Source: Bacillota bacterium (GTDB taxonomy: Bacteria > Bacillota_I > Bacilli_A > RF39 > UBA660). Taken from it: a DNA stretch of 28,884 nt. The stretch's first letter is position 1, and every line of letters begins with the position of its first letter. The position numbers and the translations under genes are program-made. The notes under the pieces were generated by a model that was not told where the DNA came from, made no database searches, and saw only the letters and a list, made by a program, of their open reading frames with translations. This document shows, piece by piece, positions 22,760 through 28,541 of the stretch. Location: positions 1-28,884 of the forward strand of contig JAEWBI010000062.1 of the NCBI GenBank assembly GCA_023391185.1, read 5' to 3'.

Positions 22760-23026
22760 CTATGACCTCCTCTCTTGTAGTTGAACTTCATTTTTCGCCA
22801 TGTTTGTTATGTATTCAATATCTATGTCTAAATATTCAATAACACTTTTCATAGGCACGATTTTTTCTTTAGCATTTGGAATATTCTTTCCACTTTTTAA
22901 AATATTATTTTTAATAGTATTTCGAATGTTTGTTGCTGTCTCCTTACCACAAGAAGCAATTTTTTGTATATCAGTAACACTAGCCCATGGTTTAGAAATT
23001 AAACTAAATAATTCTATACTTGTCAT
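22760..23026 (-). CDS. Small DNA-binding protein, excisionase-like
   Basis: An 88-residue protein directly upstream of and nearly abutting int. The N-terminal half (SLISKPWASVTDIQKIASCGKET) looks like a helix-turn-helix for reading DNA. The segment PNAKEKIVPMKSVIEYLDID resembles the wing and final helix of small proteins found beside integrases (DUF3173/excisionase-like). The start has AGGAGG and is controlled by a promoter facing away from the XRE repressor. A directionality factor for excision is the most likely role by position, but no single motif proves it. Confidence 0.65.
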   Translation of the reverse strand: MTSIELFSLISKPWASVTDIQKIASCGKETATNIRNTIKNNILKSGKNIPNAKEKIVPMKSVIEYLDIDIEYITNMAKNEVQLQERRS

Positions 23027-23040
23027 ATTGTCCTCCTTTC

Positions 23041-23057
23041 TGTTGGCATTCCCAACA
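23041..23057. promoter_or_regulatory. Operator O1 (TGTTGG-N5-CCAACA)
   Basis: A perfect 6-bp inverted repeat with a five-base centre lies at the predicted transcript start of the int operon. It shares the TGTTGK-N5-CCAACA pattern with O2 at 23109-23125, as expected for two sites of one dimeric repressor. Confidence 0.7.
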
Positions 23058-23062
23058 ACATA

Positions 23063-23091
23063 AGTCTATCATCTTGTGGAGACACTGTCAA
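23063..23091 (-). promoter_or_regulatory. Promoter of the excisionase-integrase operon
   Basis: On the minus strand TTGACA (23091-23086), a 17-base spacer and TAGACT (23068-23063). Transcription would start near 23056, inside operator O1. Confidence 0.6.
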
Positions 23092-23108
23092 CACATTTTA
23101 AATAAAAT

Positions 23109-23125
23109 TGTTGTTTCTCCCAACA
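23109..23125. promoter_or_regulatory. Operator O2 (TGTTGT-N5-CCAACA)
   Basis: Near-perfect inverted repeat matching O1. It overlaps the -35 (TTGTTT, 23111-23116) and spacer of the repressor promoter, so binding should shut off the repressor gene itself. Confidence 0.7.
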
Positions 23126-23139
23126 AAATGTGCTAAAAT
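23111..23139 (+). promoter_or_regulatory. Promoter of the XRE repressor gene
   Basis: TTGTTT (23111-23116), a 17-base spacer and TG-extended TAAAAT (23134-23139), followed by AAAGGAG before the ATG. Confidence 0.6.
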
Positions 23140-23160
23140 TATTTTAAAGGAGTGAATTAA

Positions 23161-23661
23161 ATGGGATATAGTTTGGCTGATTATATATATGAAGCTAGAG
23201 AAGAAAAAGGAATATCACAAAGAGAACTTGCGAGAAGAACGGGTATAGATAATACGGAAATATCAAGAATAGAAAAAGGTTCTAGAAAAAAACCTGGTTA
23301 TAAAACATTAAAAAAAATAGTTGATGAACTTAATTTAAATATATGGGATGCAATGACTTTAGCGGGCTATGAAGAGGAAGAAATGGCAGAAATATATGGA
23401 CTTTATTATGCAGAAAATATAGATATAATTGGATATGATAAAATTGATAAAGCATATTACATAGATTCAAATGGGGAAGACTCTTTGGATTTAATTACTG
23501 CCTTAGAATCCTATAAATCAGGAGATTTAAATTTACAGCAGATAGTTGGAATTCTTTCTGTAATTATACATAGAGATACTATTGAATTTATACATCCAGA
23601 GCAAAGAAAAAAATATAATTTAGAAAGCCTGATATATAATAAGGATGAAAAAAAAGACTAA
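23161..23661 (+). CDS. XRE-family repressor of the element
   Basis: A 166-residue protein with an N-terminal Cro/CI helix-turn-helix (about residues 5-65): LADYIYEAREEKGISQREL, recognition helix RTGIDNTEISRIEKG, then KPGYKTLKKIVDELNLN. The C-terminal 100 residues have no recognised domain; no RecA-cleavage or metalloprotease motif is visible, so how it is relieved is unknown. It is divergent from the excisionase-integrase operon. Two operators of the same sequence flank the intergenic region, one over its own promoter and one over the int promoter. It should hold the element in the integrated state and limit its own level. Confidence 0.9.
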   Translation: MGYSLADYIYEAREEKGISQRELARRTGIDNTEISRIEKGSRKKPGYKTLKKIVDELNLNIWDAMTLAGYEEEEMAEIYGLYYAENIDIIGYDKIDKAYYIDSNGEDSLDLITALESYKSGDLNLQQIVGILSVIIHRDTIEFIHPEQRKKYNLESLIYNKDEKKD

Positions 23662-23681
23662 ATATAAAGGTCTTTTTTTAA
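23646..23681 (+). terminator. Terminator after the XRE gene
   Basis: AAAAAAGAC/GTCTTTTTT stem with a loop of about 11 bases, a T run, overlapping the stop codon. Confidence 0.75.
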
Positions 23682-23793
23682 TTTATAAAAGTTTAATTAT
23701 TTAGATTTTATAACGATTATGAAAAATTTGAATAATTCAATATACAAATTTTTGCTTTTGTAGTTTAAAGCGACAAAAAGTGCATTATTTTAT

Positions 23794-23802
23794 TGATATA
23801 AT
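23794..23802 (+). promoter_or_regulatory. Candidate promoter of the ATPase-TOPRIM operon
   Basis: TGATATAAT is an extended -10 (TATAAT at 23797-23802) with no good -35. The leader to the ATPase start would be about 105 nt, longer than others here. A weak stem (AGC/GCT with A/T runs, about 23825-23853) lies in this leader. Confidence 0.45.
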
Positions 23803-23915
23803 ATAAAAAAACATTAAATTAGTTAAAAATAGCCGATAAAACATTGCTTTTTTTTAGAAATGGAGATATAATTATGTTACGAATTCATTTTGTGGGTTTT
23901 GGAGGAGTTAAAAAT

Positions 23916-25208
23916 ATGATTAATATTCAAAGAGTATCCTTAAAAAGTTTTAGAAATATTGATGTTTTAGACTTAGTTTTTAGTAAGATAACTAGTATTT
24001 TGTCAGTAAATAGTTTTGGAAAGTCTAATTTATTAAATGGTATAGATTTTGGTATTGACTTTATTACTAAATCTGTTGATGTAAGAAAAGACATGATGTG
24101 TTGGGCTCCAGCTATACCCTATAACAAAAATATTAAGAAAAAGGAATTTTGTTTTGAAATTGAATTTGATGTAAATTTTGATAAAGACTTTTATAGAGTA
24201 TTGTATGGTTATTCATTTAGTTGGTCTGCAGATGAAAAAAAACCAGGGAAAATATTAAATGAGTATTTATCAGTTAAAGAAAAAAATAAATCACAAAAAT
24301 TTAAAAGTTATATTAAAAGGGATAAAAAAATTTCATTCTATAAGCCTTCTACTTCTGGTCAATGTAATAAAGAAATAAAGATAGGTGATATGGAATTAAT
24401 TATAAATAAATTAAAAGCATATGATGATTTATTCTACATTAATATTGTAGAAACAATTAATGATATAAAAATATATATAGATAGACATTTTGATTCTAAC
24501 AAAAATTTTGCATATTCTCCTTTTGCAATGAAAGAAAATTGTAACAATGGTTTGTTAAACGAAAACAGTGTTCCTAGAATTTTAAATAACATTAAAAATA
24601 ATAATCCTGACAAATTCGAATTAATTATTAATAGTTTTAAAGACTTATTTCCTTTTATAACTGATTTAAAAGTGGATTCAATAACTTTGGAACCTGATAA
24701 AAAAATGGATAGTAAATTGAATGGAAGTGAACCTTTCAGCGTTGCATCTGAATTTTTCTATCTTTATGTTAAGGATAAAAACTTATCTGGAATACTTCCT
24801 TTTGAGTTTATGTCAGATGGTGCTAAAAGAATACTATCAATTTTCACTTATTTAACGTTAGCAGAAATAAATAATTATCCTTTAGTTGCTGTCGAAGAAC
24901 CAGAGAATTCTGTTAATCCAAGATTAATGCAACAATATTTAATTGCACTATCTGGTTTTTTGAACAATTCCAAATTGATTATTACTAGTCATTCTCCACA
25001 TTTAATTAATTATATAAATCCAAGTAATATATATCTTGGTATACCTAATGATTTAGGTATAGCAAAATTTTCTAAAATAAAAGACAGTTTATCAAATAAA
25101 GTAATGAGAGATGCCGACCAATTATCTGTTTTATCAGGGGACTATTTGTTTGACTTAATGAGTGGTACAGGAGAAGACGTTGAAGTTTTAGCTTCATACG
25201 TTGAGTAA
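23916..25208 (+). CDS. AAA-type (RloA/AbiLi/AriA-like) ATPase, putative defence protein
   Basis: A 430-residue ABC/SMC-like ATPase of the class found in OLD, RloA, AbiL and PARIS systems. It opens INIQRVSLKSFRNIDVLDL, the usual first strand. The Walker A is SVNSFGKSNLL (30-40); Ser30 replaces the first Gly, while GKS is kept. Walker B is VAVEEPENSVNPRL (from 324), with Glu where Asp is common, and the H-loop is ITSHSPHLI (His359). Start: ATG 23916 has GGAGGAG about eight bases upstream. An in-frame ATG at 23874, also with GGAG, would add 14 residues and cannot be excluded. The TOPRIM-like gene begins five bases after the stop. Such pairs usually sense phage infection and trigger a nuclease. 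Confidence 0.82.
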   Translation: MINIQRVSLKSFRNIDVLDLVFSKITSILSVNSFGKSNLLNGIDFGIDFITKSVDVRKDMMCWAPAIPYNKNIKKKEFCFEIEFDVNFDKDFYRVLYGYSFSWSADEKKPGKILNEYLSVKEKNKSQKFKSYIKRDKKISFYKPSTSGQCNKEIKIGDMELIINKLKAYDDLFYINIVETINDIKIYIDRHFDSNKNFAYSPFAMKENCNNGLLNENSVPRILNNIKNNNPDKFELIINSFKDLFPFITDLKVDSITLEPDKKMDSKLNGSEPFSVASEFFYLYVKDKNLSGILPFEFMSDGAKRILSIFTYLTLAEINNYPLVAVEEPENSVNPRLMQQYLIALSGFLNNSKLIITSHSPHLINYINPSNIYLGIPNDLGIAKFSKIKDSLSNKVMRDADQLSVLSGDYLFDLMSGTGEDVEVLASYVE

Positions 25209-25213
25209 TAGTA

Positions 25214-25864
25214 ATGCCTAAGAAGTGTGTAGTAATTTATGTTGAAGGTCCAACTGATGAAGAATTTTATAATAAGTTAAAAGAAAATATTAAGAATAAG
25301 ATTTCTGATAAAAGGTTTAAAGTAGATGCTTTGAAAGTTGTATGTATAAAAGGTATTGGCAAATATAGTTCAAAATTATTGTGTAAATTTAAATGTGAAA
25401 TAGTAGATAAGTATAGTGACTATGATAAAATAGTATTTTTGTGTTATGATAACGATGTTTTTGAATATGGTGTTTATCCACCAATAGATAGAAAAAAATT
25501 GGAAGAAGATTTGTACACAGCTGGTGCTACTAATGTTTTTCATATTGCTGCTGATAGAACAATAGAAGATTATTTTATGATTGATGAACAAGGTGTTCTT
25601 CAATATTTAAAATTAAAATCTAATACCAAGATAAAAGGTAGTAATGGGTTAGAAAAAATTAATAATTTATTTAAAAGTGCAAATCGAACTTATCAAAAAG
25701 GGTCAATGGTTTCAGGTTTGGTCGATTCTTTGAATATTGATTTGATTTGTTCCAAAATTTGTTCCCAACTATCAACGCTATGCACATTATTAGGTTTAGA
25801 ATGTTCATTAAAATGTGTTTCTAAAACAGAAAAATCTAATAAGAAAAAAGAAAAAGGCTCATAA
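25214..25864 (+). CDS. TOPRIM-like (RloB/AbiLii/AriB-like) nuclease partner
   Basis: A 216-residue protein translated with the ATPase gene (five-base gap, weak ribosome site). It has TOPRIM-like marks: Glu11 in VIYVEGPTDEEF after the first strand, D79-N-D81 in IVFLCYDNDVF after the second, and a later acidic block RTIEDYFMID (115-124) common in OLD/RloB-type proteins. These would bind Mg2+ for nucleic-acid cleavage. A two-gene ATPase plus TOPRIM layout matches AbiL (RloA/RloB) and resembles PARIS AriA/AriB. At 216 residues it is shorter than typical AriB. The Lys-rich end (KTEKSNKKKEKGS) overlaps the terminator. Whether it is AbiL, PARIS or a new branch cannot be settled here. Confidence 0.78.
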   Translation: MPKKCVVIYVEGPTDEEFYNKLKENIKNKISDKRFKVDALKVVCIKGIGKYSSKLLCKFKCEIVDKYSDYDKIVFLCYDNDVFEYGVYPPIDRKKLEEDLYTAGATNVFHIAADRTIEDYFMIDEQGVLQYLKLKSNTKIKGSNGLEKINNLFKSANRTYQKGSMVSGLVDSLNIDLICSKICSQLSTLCTLLGLECSLKCVSKTEKSNKKKEKGS

Positions 25865-25881
25865 AAGTCTTTTTCTTTTTT
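25841..25881. terminator. Bidirectional terminator
   Basis: AAGAAAAAG/CTTTTTCTT stem with A and T runs on both sides, between the converging TOPRIM-like and Rep genes. Confidence 0.75.
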
Positions 25882-26815
25882 AATTAATATGGTGACTTTT
25901 TTTATATTCTTTAAATTCTATGACTTCGCCAAAGTTATCTAAATAATCACTTTCATAAATTTTATCATACCCTAATATTTCAATGTATTGTTTAAATTCA
26001 TATATATTTGATAAATTTATATAGGAAACTACAGGTTGATTCAAGTTTCTACTATATAGATATCTTCGTTTACTAAATAGTCTGTTGTCTATAGTCTTAT
26101 TCATATATTTAGTTATATAACCTACAACATTCATATTTTCTAAATTAAAAACTGAAGTAAATCCTTTATTCCAATATTTCACATCATACATTTTGTCTTT
26201 TCCATTTTGTAAGATAATAATATTATCATCTTTTTTTATATCGAGATTTGTTAATAGATGATAATGAACTGCCCCTCTTTTTTGAAATTCCGGAACACAA
26301 ACATATTTGAAATCTGATTTTATTCTTTTAATACTTCTTCGCCAATTATCAAACATCTGATTAGCTTCTTCTATAGAAGTTACATTTTCTGCAAAAGTAA
26401 GTGTTATAAATGTTTTGAATTCTGATTCATTTGCTTTTACAAGTCTTTGAAGTTGAAATTTACTTCTCATAATATTTTTATATTCAATTTCTTTAAGTTC
26501 ATCTTTGTTTACAAAATTATTTTCTTTATGTAGATTATCAGTATCAATATCTTTAATCTCATCTTTTCCATATATAATATTTCTAAAGTTAGAATCTATT
26601 TTTTTATCTTTTATTTTCTCACTTTTTTTATTTTTTTTATAATGTTCTTCTGAATATTTGTAAACTTGAAAATGCTCACCACATTGTATAACTTTAATGG
26701 TATGACCACTATAGTTTGTCCGAGATATGAGACTACTATCAAGTAAGATATTAGATAAAAAATAATTATTGCTTTTTAAAATAAATTTATACCTCCATTC
26801 TAAAAAAATAATCAT
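25880..26815 (-). CDS. rep: HUH-type rolling-circle replication initiator (Rep)
   Basis: A 311-residue protein with the three motifs of HUH endonucleases: motif 1 FITLTF (136-141), motif 2 AVHYHLL with His184 and His186 as metal ligands, and motif 3 GYITKYMNK with Tyr233/Tyr237 and Lys236. The spacing resembles Reps of small ssDNA phages and related integrative elements. It would nick the excised circle at a double-strand origin. The N-terminal 130 residues are charged and not recognised. The ATG at 26815 lacks a Shine-Dalgarno; GGAGG (26798-26794) lies inside the frame with no start codon after it, so the true start is uncertain. It is divergent from the PIN gene. Confidence 0.8.
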   Translation of the reverse strand: MIIFLEWRYKFILKSNNYFLSNILLDSSLISRTNYSGHTIKVIQCGEHFQVYKYSEEHYKKNKKSEKIKDKKIDSNFRNIIYGKDEIKDIDTDNLHKENNFVNKDELKEIEYKNIMRSKFQLQRLVKANESEFKTFITLTFAENVTSIEEANQMFDNWRRSIKRIKSDFKYVCVPEFQKRGAVHYHLLTNLDIKKDDNIIILQNGKDKMYDVKYWNKGFTSVFNLENMNVVGYITKYMNKTIDNRLFSKRRYLYSRNLNQPVVSYINLSNIYEFKQYIEILGYDKIYESDYLDNFGEVIEFKEYKKSHHIN

Positions 26816-26824
26816 GTAAATTAA

Positions 26825-26853
26825 TTGACATATTTTGATTTTAGTAGTACTAT
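26825..26853 (+). promoter_or_regulatory. Promoter of the PIN-like gene
   Basis: TTGACA (26825-26830), a 17-base spacer and TACTAT (26848-26853). The -10 lies in the loop of an inverted repeat. Confidence 0.6.
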
Positions 26854-26862
26854 GAAATCAAA
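26834..26862. repeat. Inverted repeat between rep and the PIN-like gene
   Basis: TTTGATTT/AAATCAAA 8-bp arms with a 13-base centre (TAGTAGTACTATG). It covers the PIN promoter -10 and the predicted rep promoter (minus strand TTTATT, 17 bases, TAAAAT). It could be an operator or the Rep nick origin. Confidence 0.5.
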
Positions 26863-26880
26863 TAAAGAATTAGGAAGATA

Positions 26881-28152
26881 GTGATTAATTTGAAAGAGAA
26901 ATTTTTGGAGTACACCAAGTTAAATGAAGAAGATTTATCATTGATGTGCGAAAAATCAATAGTAGTTTTTGACAGTAGCATACTATTGCAGTTGTATAAT
27001 ATTAGTGAAGAAACGGTAAATACTTTTTTTTCAATATTAGATAAAATTAAAGACAGAATATGGCTTCCATATCATGTTTGTGAGGAATATTATTGCGCTA
27101 AATATAAGAAAATAATCGAAACTTATCAAAGTCGAGATTCTGTTTTGTCTGACATTGAAAAGATAGAGAGAAATTGTAATGATTGTTTGTTGAAGACTCC
27201 ATTTTATCAAAAAGAAGAAATAGAATCCTTTAATAATAAATTGATAGAATTAAAAAAAGAATTTAAAAAGATTAGTAAAAAAGTGGATTTAAATTACAAA
27301 TGTGATACCATAGAAAATAAAATAATTGACGTTTTTGGAAATCAAATTGGAGATAAAATATCTGAAGATAGATATAAACAACTAGAAGCTGATGGCAAAA
27401 TTAGATATGATAGTAAAATTCCTCCAGGATATATGGATGATTCTAAAGAAAATAATAAGTATGGAGATTATATTATTTGGGATGAAATAGTATCCAAATC
27501 AAAAAAAGAAAAAAAACCAATTTTACTAATAACATTAGATAATAAAGAAGACTGGATTCTCCAATATAATAAGAATAAATATATGCCACATCCTAAATTG
27601 AGGAGAGAACTTCATAATGCCAGTGGCCAAAATTTTCACATTTATGATTTGGAAAATTTTATGAATTATTTTGGTCAAAAATATTTAGGTGATACTTATA
27701 AGAGAAATGGTGGCGAAATAAAGAAAGAATTAAGAAAAATAAATTATTCACAAGATAATACATTACAAGACTATATAAGTACGATCAATAAAAAAGCAAA
27801 AGAATTTATAATAATTGGGGACCTTAACAATCGAGGAAGCGTAGAAACAATTGATAAAATTAATAAAATTCGAACTGAAATAAACCAATTAGAAAAAGAA
27901 ATAAATGAAATAGATCGAGAGATTCGTTTTTCGGATTTAAAATCAAGTTTGCCTAATCAAACTGAAAAAACTCAAGCTTTAAGTGAAAGCATGTATAATA
28001 GACATAAAAAAAATCTATATTTAATGCAACTTGAAAAACTAAAAGAAAGTGAAAGAGAAATTCTTAAATCGAGTACAACATTAGACGATCTAAAATTTAT
28101 TACAAGTCCCTATTTTGAAAAAAATAAATATGATGACTGCTCAGAAGGTTAA
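26881..28152 (+). CDS. PIN-like domain protein (DUF4935/PIN_8 type)
   Basis: A 423-residue protein starting at GTG, with AGGAAG upstream (a TTG at 26890 is possible). It resembles PIN_8/DUF4935 proteins: IVVFDSSILLQLYNISEETV with Asp31 as first acidic residue, DRIWLPYHVCEEYY, then PPGYMDDSKENNKYGDYIIWDEI with Asp196, and PILLITLDNKEDWI with Asp220/Asp224. Four acids of this kind bind Mg2+ in PIN RNases. The family usually has Asn or Thr after the first Asp; here it is Ser. The C-terminal part (about 320-410) is coiled coil (INQLEKEINEIDREI). It is the last gene of the element and stands alone, with no antitoxin gene beside it. A defence or abortive RNase role is likely but not shown. Confidence 0.78.
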   Translation: MINLKEKFLEYTKLNEEDLSLMCEKSIVVFDSSILLQLYNISEETVNTFFSILDKIKDRIWLPYHVCEEYYCAKYKKIIETYQSRDSVLSDIEKIERNCNDCLLKTPFYQKEEIESFNNKLIELKKEFKKISKKVDLNYKCDTIENKIIDVFGNQIGDKISEDRYKQLEADGKIRYDSKIPPGYMDDSKENNKYGDYIIWDEIVSKSKKEKKPILLITLDNKEDWILQYNKNKYMPHPKLRRELHNASGQNFHIYDLENFMNYFGQKYLGDTYKRNGGEIKKELRKINYSQDNTLQDYISTINKKAKEFIIIGDLNNRGSVETIDKINKIRTEINQLEKEINEIDREIRFSDLKSSLPNQTEKTQALSESMYNRHKKNLYLMQLEKLKESEREILKSSTTLDDLKFITSPYFEKNKYDDCSEG

Positions 28153-28161
28153 TAATTTTTT

Positions 28162-28182
28162 ATTCTCTTAATATTCTCTTAT
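28162..28182. repeat. Tandem 9-mer pair, right end (candidate integrase arm sites)
   Basis: ATTCTCTTA twice with an 11-bp period, same orientation as the pair at 21653-21673 and identical except in the two-base spacer (AT instead of AA). It sits ten bases after the PIN gene stop. Confidence 0.65.
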
Positions 28183-28205
28183 AAACTGAAATAAATGCAC
28201 AAAAA

Positions 28206-28234
28206 AGGCCTTCTACGAATGTAGAAAGCCTTAT
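28206..28234 (-). terminator. Hairpin, minus-strand terminator
   Basis: AAGGC-C-TTCTAC/GTAGAA-A-GCCTT stem with a GAAT loop. On the minus strand it is followed by TTTTTTG, so it would block transcription entering from the right end; on the plus strand the T run is poor. Confidence 0.6.
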
Positions 28235-28245
28235 ATTTCAACGAT

Positions 28246-28273
28246 TAGGAACGAACAAAAAGTTCCTTTTTTG
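28246..28273 (+). terminator. Plus-strand terminator at the right end of the element
   Basis: AGGAAC/GTTCCT stem with a nine-base A-rich loop and seven T, directly before attR. Confidence 0.75.
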
Positions 28274-28332
28274 TCCTGTTTTCCCGACCATTCGATATAT
28301 CAACTCTTGTAATACAAGGGTTTTTTTGTGCT
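28274..28332. repeat. attR: 59-bp direct repeat, distal copy
   Basis: Identical to 21583-21641. It carries only the last 17 bases of tRNA-Pro and is not a tRNA gene. The terminator hairpin at 28302-28328 is duplicated with it. Confidence 0.95.
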
Positions 28333-28379
28333 AGTTTTAACTTGATTATATCTATTTTGTAAATATTTGATTATAAATA

Positions 28380-28406
28380 TAGCAATATTACTAAATAATA
28401 TTGCTA
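28380..28406. repeat. Inverted repeat in chromosomal flank
   Basis: TAGCAATATTA/TAATATTGCTA perfect 11-bp arms with a five-base loop and no T run. Probably a hairpin or binding site upstream of the HD-domain gene. Confidence 0.45.
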
Positions 28407-28459
28407 ATTTAAAATATATTTGTTATCATGAAGTTAACGAGAAATAATTGTAACAAGAA

Positions 28460-28518
28460 CAAGCAAACTTAGATATATGTAATTTACATGAAGAGATAAC
28501 CAATGCATATATTGCTTG
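28460..28518 (+). ncRNA. Folded leader upstream of the HD-domain gene (candidate)
   Basis: CAAGCAA (28460-28466) pairs with TTGCTTG (28512-28518), and TATATG (28474-28479) with CATATA (28506-28511). This leaves a seven-base one-sided bulge and a 26-base apical loop. The structure ends three bases before GAGGGGAG. It matches no riboswitch class I know. Confidence 0.3.
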
Positions 28519-28541
28519 CTGAGGGGAGTGTAATATTTAAA

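Larger units (their letters stand above)
21583..28332. mobile_element. Integrated mobile element at tRNA-Pro
   Basis: The region is bounded by perfect 59-bp direct repeats (21583-21641 and 28274-28332), so the excised circle would be 6,691 bp. It holds a tyrosine integrase next to the target tRNA, an excisionase-like gene, a divergent XRE repressor, an AAA ATPase with a TOPRIM-like partner, an HUH rolling-circle Rep and a PIN-like protein. No capsid, portal, conjugation or relaxase genes are seen. An integrative element with a rolling-circle replication step, possibly mobilised by a helper, fits best. Confidence 0.92.

Noticed and set aside
23825..23853. Attenuator hairpin in the ATPase leader
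   Set aside because: The stem has only three G/C-containing pairs plus a bulged A/T run and almost no T tail beyond the stem, too weak to claim.
23844..23915. TTG start for the ATPase gene
   Set aside because: No ribosome-binding site precedes the TTG, and the ATG at 23916 has GGAGGAG and the standard family opening.
28274..28290. Possible second tRNA-Pro at the right end
   Set aside because: Only the last 17 bases are present, as part of the att repeat; no D-arm or anticodon arm precedes it.
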